Shown: piece after piece, positions 1 to 5,887 of the stretch
Layout of the letters: every line of letters starts with the position of its first letter
Numbering within the stretch: the stretch's first letter is position 1
Origin: Desulfobacter sp.
GTDB taxonomy: Bacteria; Desulfobacterota; Desulfobacteria; Desulfobacterales; Desulfobacteraceae
DNA: 7,506 nucleotides
NCBI GenBank assembly: GCA_030145005.1
Contig: JAQYWJ010000104.1
Location: forward strand, 1-7,506
Direction: 5' to 3'
Position numbers and translations under genes: made by a program
Notes under the pieces: generated by a model
What the model was told of the DNA's origin: nothing
What the model saw: only the letters and a program-made list of their open reading frames with translations
Databases searched by the model: none

Positions 1-162
1 TACCCCTCCTGAATCAAAGATTCAGAAGGGGCTTGTAAAAGCCCAGGTTGACTAGCCTGAGTCCCATTTGTTGGGACTACGTTCGGCAGGATGTAGACAC
101 CTTTGGATGTATTCGCCAGTCCAAAGCTCTGTCGTGGCACTGTAAAACTTGATCATCAAGTT
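1..162 (-). ncRNA. Structured RNA resembling a HEARO / IscB omega RNA scaffold (possible)
   Basis: Read on the minus strand, this stretch is a dense series of hairpins: 146-152/156-162 (7 bp, 3-nt loop), 101-107/120-126 (7 bp, 12-nt loop), 60-66/72-78 (7 bp, 5-nt loop), 29-34/39-44 (6 bp, 4-nt loop) and 3-15/19-31 (13 bp with one G-U wobble on the minus strand, 3-nt loop). The last two share bases 29-31, so they partly exclude each other. Between the hairpins are unpaired tracts that look conserved, including GGCGAATACATCC and CAGGCTAGTCAACC. From memory these resemble the RNA found 5' of IscB nuclease genes (HEARO, omega RNA) in IS200/IS605-like elements. The IscB frame would then follow at positions below 1, and the GGAGGGG at the end could serve as its ribosome binding site. 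No protein frame is seen here. The 5' boundary is uncertain. A TnpB right-end RNA is the main alternative, but no TnpB frame lies upstream. Confidence 0.5.
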
Positions 163-393
163 ATAGATAAAAATGTCCCATAAGAAGTCAAAAACATCAA
201 TCTTTTATTAAATGATCTGATTCCGAGCTTTATGTGGTGATTGCCGAATGATAATTTATCTATGATATTAACGCGATGCCGCGAATAAATTGTCGATCTT
301 GGAGAAGATATTAGGGATTCGGAACAAAATCTGTGGCATTTATTCTTTCCGAGCCCCTTAAAAGAAAGCGCATATGGGGTGTTGGGGTGCTTT
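163..393. other. AT-rich intergenic stretch, no gene recognised
   Basis: This stretch separates the structured RNA at the left end from the inverted repeat behind ahbD. It is more AT-rich than the neighbouring genes and both strands are interrupted by many stop codons. The longest thing noticed is a 23-codon minus-strand frame at 268-339, which has no ribosome binding site and is too short to support. If the left-end RNA is an omega RNA, the element's left end and the guide segment would lie near the low-coordinate side of this stretch, but no boundary can be fixed from one copy. Confidence 0.5.
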
Positions 394-424
394 TATTTTG
401 GCAGTCGGAACGACTGCCAAAATA
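394..424. repeat. 14-bp inverted repeat downstream of ahbD
   Basis: Arms 394-407 and 411-424 are perfectly complementary around a 3-base loop (GAA on the plus strand). It lies 54 bases past the ahbD stop codon, where the end of the heme operon transcript would be expected. It is not a textbook intrinsic terminator. On both strands the T-rich side is the 5' arm and the A-rich side is the 3' arm, so no clear U-tract follows the stem. It could still act as a 3'-end stabilising hairpin, a Rho-assisted end, or a protein-binding palindrome. Confidence 0.6.
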
Positions 425-442
425 TTTAGTGTCAGGGCTTTA

Positions 443-456
443 AGGCCCATGGGCCT
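443..456. repeat. 14-bp perfect palindrome AGGCCCATGGGCCT
   Basis: The sequence is its own reverse complement and lies between the ahbD stop codon and the longer inverted repeat. It could pair as a GC-rich hairpin only with a very small loop, so a role as a terminator is doubtful. No function is recognised. Confidence 0.45.
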
Positions 457-478
457 AATCTGCCTGATGAGGTCGGGT

Positions 479-1588
479 TTATTTTTTATGCCGGGCCGGC
501 TGGTATGTACACAAAGGTTCCTCGGCCATGTAATTGCCGGTGGCCTCGTATGCCCTGGCCCGGCACCCGCCGCACACCTGTTTGTATTCGCAGATTCCGC
601 ATTTGGGTTCAAGATTGTTGAAATTCCGTAATTTGTTAAACACTTCTGAATTTTCCCACACATCCTTGAAGTGCTGTGTTTTGATGTTTCCGCAGGTGAC
701 ATCTAAAAAACCGCAGGTCTGTACCCGGCCCACATGGGAGATGAAACAAAATCCGGTCCCTGCAAGACAGCCCCTTGTGACCGCATCAAGCCCATGGGTT
801 TCAAAACTGACTTTTTTGCCTTCAGCCTTGGCGCGCTGGCGCAAAATTCGGTAGTAGTGGGGGGCACAGGTGGCTTTAAGCTGTAAAGGGGTTTTGTCCC
901 GCTGGTCGTAAAACCAGTTCAGGGTTTCTTCATACTCCTTTGCGTCAATGGCCGTATCCACGATGTATTTGCCCCGGCCTGTGGGTACCAGAAGAAAAAT
1001 GTGATGGGCCGCGGCCCCTAACGATTCTGCCAGGGCAAGGATGGCAGGAATTTCATCAAGATTGGTTTTTGTGATAACGGTATTGATTTGAAATTCCAGT
1101 CCGGCAGCCTTTGCGATTTTTATGCCGTTTACGGCCCTGTCAAAGGCCCCGTCAAGACCCCTGAACGCATCATGGGAGGCTGCAGTTGAGCCATCCAGGC
1201 TCACGGAGATGCGTTTGATACCGCTTTTCATAAGGCGTGCCACATTGTCTTCATTGAGCAGGGTGCCGTTGGGGGCCATGACCATGCGAAGGCCTATTTT
1301 GTCGCCATATGCGGCAATATCAAAGATATCATCCCGGAGCAGCGGTTCGCCGCCGGTAAGAATAATGATGGGTTGCCCTACCTCTCTGATCTGGTCAAGG
1401 AGCCTGAAGGACTCTTCGGTGGTGAGCTCGTCGTTGTATTCATGATCTTCGGCAGCAGCCCGGCAATGCTTGCAGGTCAGATTGCACCGGCGGGTTGTCT
1501 CCCAGGCCACAAGGCGCAGGGTATCGTTTTTACCTGCAGCCTGCGGGGCACCATGTCCAGGGGGGTGTGTTCCGTGGGGATGTGCCAT
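479..1588 (-). CDS. ahbD: AhbD, Fe-coproporphyrin III decarboxylase (heme synthase), radical SAM
   Basis: Cytoplasmic radical SAM enzyme that turns two propionate side chains of Fe-coproporphyrin III into vinyl groups, the last step of siroheme-dependent heme synthesis. The product is 369 residues, normal for the family. It has the radical SAM cluster motif C35-x3-C39-x2-C42, the SAM-binding GGEP at 79-82, and a cysteine-rich C-terminal SPASM-like region (C274, C281, C292, C299, C330, C333, C339, C342, C360) expected to hold an auxiliary iron-sulfur cluster. The first 12 residues carry four histidines (H3, H5, H8, H12). The ATG is chosen because it overlaps the hemB stop codon (TGATG) and follows an AAGGGAG ribosome binding site at 1600-1606, though the spacing of 11 bases is long. 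Assignment as AhbD rather than AhbC or another SPASM protein rests on overall sequence resemblance plus the company of hemB and ahbC. It is the last gene of the operon. Confidence 0.88.
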   Translation of the reverse strand: MAHPHGTHPPGHGAPQAAGKNDTLRLVAWETTRRCNLTCKHCRAAAEDHEYNDELTTEESFRLLDQIREVGQPIIILTGGEPLLRDDIFDIAAYGDKIGLRMVMAPNGTLLNEDNVARLMKSGIKRISVSLDGSTAASHDAFRGLDGAFDRAVNGIKIAKAAGLEFQINTVITKTNLDEIPAILALAESLGAAAHHIFLLVPTGRGKYIVDTAIDAKEYEETLNWFYDQRDKTPLQLKATCAPHYYRILRQRAKAEGKKVSFETHGLDAVTRGCLAGTGFCFISHVGRVQTCGFLDVTCGNIKTQHFKDVWENSEVFNKLRNFNNLEPKCGICEYKQVCGGCRARAYEATGNYMAEEPLCTYQPARHKK

Positions 1589-2565
1589 CAGTTATTCAGC
1601 TCCCTTGCCACGTCAATGGCCGCATAGGTCATGATGATGTCGGCCCCGGCCCGCTTGATGGACAACAGGGTTTCCATGATCATGGCTTTACCGTCTACCC
1701 ATCCCATCATTTCAGCCGCCTTGATGATGGAGTATTCACCGGATACGTTATATGCGGCCACAGGTAGATCAATCTCTTCTCTGACCCTGTAAATGATATC
1801 CAGATAGGGGAGCGCCGGTTTTACCATGATGATGTCCGCTCCTTCCTCAATGTCCATGGTGGCCTCCCTGATCGCTTCAAGGGAGTTGGCCGGATCCATC
1901 TGGTAGGTTTTGCGGTTCCCGAATTGGGGCGCGGATTCCGCAGCTTCCCTGAAAGGGCCGTAAAAGGCGGATGCGTATTTCACTGCATAGGACATGATGG
2001 GCACATGGGAAAATCCCTCGTCATCCAGGGAGCCTCTGATTTCAGCCACGCGACCGTCCATCATGTCGGACGGGGCCACCATGTCGGCGCCTGCCTGCAC
2101 ATGGGACAGCGCCGTTTTTGCAAGCAGATCCAGGGTGGAATCATTGTCAATGGTGCCGTCATCCATGACCATACCGCAGTGACCGTGGTCCGTGTATTCA
2201 CACAGGCAGACATCGGTGATCACGGTAAGATCCGGCACCTGTTCCTTGACGGCTGCCACTGCTTTCTGAACGATACCGTCATGGGCATAGGCCTGGGTGC
2301 CAAGGCAGTCTTTTTTATCGGGAATCCCGAACAGCATGATACCCGGGATACCTGCCTCTTTGGCTTGCTTTGCCGTGGTGACAATATGATCGCAGGAGAG
2401 CTGGAACTGCCCGGGCATGGAACTGATGGGCTTTTTAACGGATTTGCCTTCAACCGCAAAAAGGGGAAGAATCAGATCGTCTCTGGAAAGCTTTGTTTCC
2501 CTGATCATCCGTCTGAAATTGTCTGTGGCCCGAAGCCGTCTGCCCCTGTATTCGGGAAACAGCAT
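1588..2565 (-). CDS. hemB: HemB, porphobilinogen synthase (delta-aminolevulinic acid dehydratase)
   Basis: Condenses two molecules of 5-aminolevulinate into porphobilinogen, the first pyrrole of all tetrapyrroles, in the cytoplasm. The product is 325 residues, the usual length. The two active-site lysines are visible: K196 in YAVKYASA and the Schiff-base K249 in MVKPALPYLD. A cysteine triad C120, C122, C130 in DVCLCEYTDHGHCG marks the zinc-type active site rather than the aspartate-rich magnesium type. The conserved C-terminal strand region AYNVSGEYSI (271-280) is present. The ATG overlaps the ahbC stop codon (TAATG) and has a strong AAAGGAG site 8 bases upstream. It sits between ahbC and ahbD, so precursor supply and the last heme steps are made from one transcript. 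Porphobilinogen also feeds siroheme and cobalamin synthesis. Confidence 0.97.
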   Translation of the reverse strand: MLFPEYRGRRLRATDNFRRMIRETKLSRDDLILPLFAVEGKSVKKPISSMPGQFQLSCDHIVTTAKQAKEAGIPGIMLFGIPDKKDCLGTQAYAHDGIVQKAVAAVKEQVPDLTVITDVCLCEYTDHGHCGMVMDDGTIDNDSTLDLLAKTALSHVQAGADMVAPSDMMDGRVAEIRGSLDDEGFSHVPIMSYAVKYASAFYGPFREAAESAPQFGNRKTYQMDPANSLEAIREATMDIEEGADIIMVKPALPYLDIIYRVREEIDLPVAAYNVSGEYSIIKAAEMMGWVDGKAMIMETLLSIKRAGADIIMTYAAIDVARELNN

Positions 2566-3755
2566 TATATATTCTCCTTTTTGATCTCTTCATCCGTAAG
2601 ATAACAGGCAGGATCTGAATCCCAGGGATCATTGGCAACGGACTCGGCCCTGGCCCTGAAATTACCTGCACAGATATCCAGCCACCGGCATTGGGCGCAT
2701 CTGCCTTTGACGTGTTTTTTCTTTTCTTTCATTTTCATCAAAAACTCGTTTTCAGGATCTGTCCATATTTCGCTGAAAGGTCTGTCCTTGATATTGCCGA
2801 AACTGATTTCCCGCCAGAACTGGTCCGGGTGGACTTCACCATCCCAGGAGATGCAGCCGATGCCCCGGCCCGAGTTGTTGCCTTCGTTCATCTCAAGCAG
2901 TTCGAGCACTTCGGCGGCCCGTTCAGGGTCTTCCTTGAGCAGACGCTGGTAGAGGTAAGGACCGTCTGCATGATTATCCACGGTGAGGATCTCCTTGGGC
3001 TTGTTGCGGTCGTGAAGGTCCTTTGTGCGGTCCATGATCAGGTCGAGTACCTTGCGGGTTTCTTCGTGGCTTAAATCCTCCTTGGCAATCTCCTGGCCGC
3101 GGCCGGAGTAAACTAAGTGGTAAAAACAGGCTCTGGGAACGTTTTTTTCTTCCAGCAGATCAAAAATGCCCGGGATGTCCTGTACGTTTCTTTTATTGAT
3201 GGTAAAACGCAGCCCCACCTTAATACCTGCTTCCTGGCAGTTGTCAACGGCCTGTAATGCTTTTTTATACGCGCCGTCAACGCCTCTGAACTTGTCATGG
3301 GTGGCTTCAAGTCCGTCCAGGCTGATCCCTACATAGGAGAGCCCCACCTCTTTGAGCTGCTTTGCCTTCTCTTTGGTGATCAGGGTGCCGTTGGTGGAGA
3401 TGACGGCCCGCATGCCCTTAGATACGGCATATTGAGCATATTCCACAAGGCGTGGGTGCATCAACGGTTCCCCGCCGGAAAACAGCAGCACCGGAACCCC
3501 GAATTGAGCCAGGTCATCCATCATGGCAAGACTTTGTTCGTGGGTCAGTTCATTGTCATAAGCAATATTTTCAGACTGGGCATAGCAGTGAACACACTTC
3601 AGGTTGCATCGCCGGGTCATATTCCAGACCACCACCGGCTTTTTGTCCTTTGAGAACTGAAGCAGATGGGAGGGCAGTTTGCCTGAATGCCTTGAATAGC
3701 GTAACGTATCCGAGGGTTCCACAGTGGCGCAGTAAAGTTTTGAAATTCCAATCAT
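2565..3755 (-). CDS. ahbC: AhbC, 12,18-didecarboxysiroheme deacetylase, radical SAM
   Basis: Cytoplasmic radical SAM enzyme that removes the acetate side chains at C2 and C7 of 12,18-didecarboxysiroheme, leaving methyl groups and giving Fe-coproporphyrin III, the substrate of AhbD. The product is 396 residues. It has the cluster motif C50-x3-C54-x2-C57, GGEP at 94-97, and a C-terminal auxiliary-cluster region with C301, C353, C356, C362 and C384. The gene partners make AhbC the best call: among radical SAM/SPASM proteins, this type sits beside hemB and ahbD in sulfate reducers. The ATG overlaps the stop of the ATPase gene (ATGA), with only a weak AAGAG ribosome binding site 5 bases upstream, so translational coupling is likely. 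AhbA and AhbB, which make its substrate from siroheme, are not in this window. Confidence 0.88.
   Translation of the reverse strand: MIGISKLYCATVEPSDTLRYSRHSGKLPSHLLQFSKDKKPVVVWNMTRRCNLKCVHCYAQSENIAYDNELTHEQSLAMMDDLAQFGVPVLLFSGGEPLMHPRLVEYAQYAVSKGMRAVISTNGTLITKEKAKQLKEVGLSYVGISLDGLEATHDKFRGVDGAYKKALQAVDNCQEAGIKVGLRFTINKRNVQDIPGIFDLLEEKNVPRACFYHLVYSGRGQEIAKEDLSHEETRKVLDLIMDRTKDLHDRNKPKEILTVDNHADGPYLYQRLLKEDPERAAEVLELLEMNEGNNSGRGIGCISWDGEVHPDQFWREISFGNIKDRPFSEIWTDPENEFLMKMKEKKKHVKGRCAQCRWLDICAGNFRARAESVANDPWDSDPACYLTDEEIKKENI
2574..2580 (-). promoter_or_regulatory. Ribosome binding site of hemB (AAAGGAG)
   Basis: A near-consensus Shine-Dalgarno sequence lies 8 bases before the hemB ATG, inside the last codons of ahbC. 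It fixes the hemB start and is one of the strongest ribosome binding sites in the window, so hemB may be translated efficiently in addition to any coupling to ahbC. Confidence 0.8.
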
Positions 3756-5527
3756 TTTATCTCTTTTCTGATAAGCTCGTTGAGGTAAGTTTCGTGGTCG
3801 GTTAATGCTTTTTTGGACAGGAAAAACCTTGCTTTCCCGGTTTTTTCCCGGATCAGGTTAAATCCGTCAAAAAAATCCGTGTGGATTTTCGAAAGGATTT
3901 CATCCGTAGTGGCGCTATGTTCTATGAACTGCTGAATGAGAAAATCCGCTGCATCTTCTTCAAACACGACATTTAAATCATAGTTTTTGGAAATCTCCAG
4001 TTCCATCTCTTTGACGTTGTCATAGAATTTTTTGACCTGTTTAACCGCATCCTCTATTTCCATGACATGGGCCGTATAATACTGGACTACCATTTTTGTG
4101 CGAATCTGCGTTAAGGTCAGTCCAAGACGGATGGAAAATATTTTCCAGTTCTTTTTTACATATTCACTGATATAATTTGAAAAAAGGACCAAGGCATGGT
4201 TATATTCAGCCTCGTATTTTTCCTTGTCATTGCCCTGGATAAGATCGTTTAAAACTTTTTCAGGGTTGGTCAGCATCTGTTTGGTGATTGCAAACTGCCA
4301 GACGGATTTGGAAGGCAATTTCTCTTCAAAGCAGAGCAGGGCTTCTTCAACCACGGATACTAACCCCCGGGCACCGGTATTTTCCTTGTGCGCCCTTAAA
4401 GCAAGCTCCTCTAACGCCTCGTCGGTGAACACTACATCAATTCCATATGATTTAAAATCAAGGCGCTTGCTTAAGATCACCGGATTGTTGGGCATTTTCA
4501 GGATGTCGTAAAGATCTTTTTGGGTCAGTTCGTCCAGCACACAGCGCACCGGTATCCTGCCGATGAATTCGGACTCAAATCCGTACGCCACCAGATCCTC
4601 GGACCGGGTCTCCTTTAAAAGCTCATTCTCTTTTTTAGTATGACTGAGCGATGCACCGAATCCAATGGCCTGTTTGCTCAACCGTTTTTTCACCAAATCG
4701 GTCAGACCTGAAAACGCGCCTGAAAGAATAAACAGAATATTGGCCGTATTCACCCGTCTGGCCGTGCGTTTTCCGGTTCTCTGGAAAGCTTCAAGTTCCT
4801 GCATCATGGATACGGGATCATGAGGCACCTTTAAATCTACGTCGGTCTCTTCCATGGGTTTGAGCAGGGCCCGCTGAACCCCTGTCCGTGATATCTGGGC
4901 GCCTATAACATTGGGGCTGGCAGCAATCTTGTCCACTTCATCTATGTAAACGATGCCACATTCCGCAAGTTCAATGTCATCCTTGGCCTCTTTAACCAGA
5001 TCCCTGATCAGATCCTCTACATCCCCACCCACATATCCGGTTTCGGAGAATTTGGTGGCATCGGCTTTGACAAAAGGCACCCCGATTTTTTTGGAGATAA
5101 GTTTGATCAGATAGGTCTTTCCGATACCGGTGGGGCCGAGTAGCAGGATATTGCTTTTAATATTACCCGTGATCTTGAACGGTTCCGTGATCATGGTTTC
5201 CTGGTGGCGGATTCGGTTGAAATGGGTACAGATTTTTGTGGCAAGAACAGATTTAGCCTTGTCCTGCCGGATCACATACTGGTCAAGGTAGCTGATCAGT
5301 TCCGAAGGCTTGATATTGAAATCAATCAGCTTTTTTTTGCCCGACTGAGGTGTTGTGCCGGTAGTGATCTCCTGCTGGGGCTGGATGGAAGGTGTCAGAA
5401 TTTTAACATTCCCACCAAATCTTTTGTTCAGAAATTCCCCTAGTTCTTTTTCGATTTTTTTCGGGTCAGGCCCGGTGGCATCATTTTGATAAGTCATAAT
5501 TAGGTTATTATAAGCTTGTCTGCCCAT
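3752..5527 (-). CDS. ClpX-like AAA+ ATPase without zinc domain, with long C-terminal extension
   Basis: Probable ATP-driven protein unfoldase of the ClpX/HslU type, 591 residues against about 420 for ClpX. Core motifs are intact: Walker A GPTGIGKT (131-138), pore loop GYVG (164-167), Walker B VYIDEVDK (193-200), the ClpX-like segment SRTGVQRALL (213-222), arginine finger in EFIGRIPV (R324) and sensor 2 in TGARG (R387). An IGF tripeptide (288-290) sits where ClpX docks ClpP. The N-terminal four-cysteine zinc domain of ClpX is absent; residues 1-70 are lysine-rich with no CxxC. Residues 431-518 look helical and charged. Residues 519-586 resemble the protein's own small AAA+ subdomain (364-430) but lack the sensor-2 arginine. 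It ends in an ATGA overlap with ahbC, so it belongs to the heme operon. The start is uncertain: an ATG at 5497 (residue 11) is an alternative, and neither has a clear ribosome binding site. The substrate is unknown; a role in turnover or assembly of heme-pathway enzymes is inference. Confidence 0.85.
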   Translation of the reverse strand: MGRQAYNNLIMTYQNDATGPDPKKIEKELGEFLNKRFGGNVKILTPSIQPQQEITTGTTPQSGKKKLIDFNIKPSELISYLDQYVIRQDKAKSVLATKICTHFNRIRHQETMITEPFKITGNIKSNILLLGPTGIGKTYLIKLISKKIGVPFVKADATKFSETGYVGGDVEDLIRDLVKEAKDDIELAECGIVYIDEVDKIAASPNVIGAQISRTGVQRALLKPMEETDVDLKVPHDPVSMMQELEAFQRTGKRTARRVNTANILFILSGAFSGLTDLVKKRLSKQAIGFGASLSHTKKENELLKETRSEDLVAYGFESEFIGRIPVRCVLDELTQKDLYDILKMPNNPVILSKRLDFKSYGIDVVFTDEALEELALRAHKENTGARGLVSVVEEALLCFEEKLPSKSVWQFAITKQMLTNPEKVLNDLIQGNDKEKYEAEYNHALVLFSNYISEYVKKNWKIFSIRLGLTLTQIRTKMVVQYYTAHVMEIEDAVKQVKKFYDNVKEMELEISKNYDLNVVFEEDAADFLIQQFIEHSATTDEILSKIHTDFFDGFNLIREKTGKARFFLSKKALTDHETYLNELIRKEIK

Positions 5528-5551
5528 AATTCAAGGCGCAAGTTCAACGGC

Positions 5552-5728
5552 CTATTTCTTTTTTTCCTTAAAATATTCACAGGGCTTTCCCGAAGACTGG
5601 AATACCGTGACGCTGGGCAGTTGACGGCTTTTAAATCCCAAAGCCCTGCAGCCGTTTGGGTGGGCCGGCTCCCAGGTGACATAGAAAAATCGGCACTTGT
5701 AACAATTTCTTTTATTATCTTCGTCCAT
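5552..5728 (-). CDS. Small four-cysteine protein of unknown function
   Basis: A 58-residue frame with cysteines at 9, 12, 27 and 50. It begins with a CYKC pair, followed by FFYVTWEPAHPNGCRALGF and, near the end, SSGKPCEYF. The spacing C-x2-C, C, C and the aromatic/glycine pattern suggest a small metal-binding fold such as a zinc ribbon, but this is inference. From memory, short proteins of this pattern are widespread in bacteria and are often mislabelled as uracil-DNA glycosylase; nothing in the sequence supports that activity. It starts 23 bases after the terminator T-run behind tRNA-Leu and ends 24 bases before the ATPase start, so it could be the first gene of the ATPase-ahbC-hemB-ahbD transcript. 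No clear ribosome binding site is seen before the ATG. Confidence 0.75.
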   Translation of the reverse strand: MDEDNKRNCYKCRFFYVTWEPAHPNGCRALGFKSRQLPSVTVFQSSGKPCEYFKEKKK

Positions 5729-5734
5729 ATCAGT

Positions 5735-5758
5735 CTATAAAAAAAGCTATAAAAAAAG
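5735..5758 (-). repeat. Tandem 12-bp repeat of the terminator T-tract
   Basis: On the plus strand CTATAAAAAAAG occurs twice in direct succession (5735-5746 and 5747-5758). The second copy is the T-run of the terminator read on the minus strand; the first provides another run of seven T just before the start of the small cysteine protein gene. A short duplication is the simplest explanation. The two TATAG segments resemble -10 elements, but no matching -35 at normal spacing was found. Confidence 0.7.
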
Positions 5759-5782
5759 CCGCGGCAATTATGCCGCGGCTTT
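5751..5782 (-). terminator. Intrinsic terminator after tRNA-Leu
   Basis: A perfect 12-bp stem (5755-5766 with 5771-5782), GC-rich and with a 4-base loop, is followed on the minus strand by seven T. It begins 7 bases after the CCA end of the tRNA and would close the gap-tpiA-secG-tRNA transcript. It also separates that unit from the downstream ATPase and heme genes, which would need their own promoter or readthrough. Confidence 0.93.
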
Positions 5783-5789
5783 GAATTTA

Positions 5790-5874
5790 TGGTGCCGAAG
5801 GGGAGATTTGAACTCCCACGGGTCTCCCCACACGCCCCTCAAGCGTGCGTGTCTACCTATTCCACCACTTCGGC
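5790..5874 (-). tRNA. tRNA-Leu (anticodon GAG)
   Basis: The 85-base RNA has a perfect 7-bp acceptor stem (GCCGAAG with CTTCGGC), a discriminator A and a genome-encoded CCA end at 5790-5792. The anticodon stem CACGC/GCGTG encloses the 7-base loop TTGAGGG, giving anticodon GAG at 5838-5840, which reads CUC and CUU leucine codons. The long variable arm typical of class II leucine tRNAs is present, as is the T-loop sequence GTTCAAATC. It starts 13 bases after the secG stop codon with no room for a separate promoter, so it is probably processed from the secG transcript. Confidence 0.96.
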
Positions 5875-5887
5875 AAAGAACTTGTTC

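Noticed and set aside
1..44. CRISPR repeat or simple rho-independent terminator
   Set aside because: No unit recurs at regular spacing, so there is no array. The hairpin at 3-31 is not followed by a visible T-run on either strand within the window.
1..162. TnpB right-end RNA as the identity of the structured stretch
   Set aside because: A TnpB omega RNA overlaps the 3' end of tnpB, which would have to lie at about 160-1400 on the minus strand. That space holds AT-rich non-coding DNA and ahbD. A decayed element remains possible, so this is ranked second.
268..339. Minus-strand 23-codon frame that looked like a possible transposase fragment
   Set aside because: It is too short, has a stop codon directly before its ATG and no ribosome binding site. 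The resemblance to a transposase could not be supported.
1924..2604. Plus-strand open frame of 226 codons opposite hemB
   Set aside because: It lies wholly over hemB, whose catalytic residues and length are certain. Its translation is rich in histidine and glycine and matches no family I know. It is an antisense shadow of codon bias.
3752..5527. Calling the ATPase a standard ClpX or HslU
   Set aside because: ClpX has an N-terminal four-cysteine zinc domain, which is missing here. HslU lacks the ClpX-type IGF loop seen here and has an inserted I-domain. The long C-terminal extension fits neither.
5500..5682. Minus-strand 60-codon frame overlapping the small cysteine gene and the ATPase start
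   Set aside because: It uses another frame of the same strand, shows no conserved pattern, and overlaps both neighbours. The 58-residue frame at 5552-5728 has the patterned cysteines and fits cleanly between the terminator and the ATPase.
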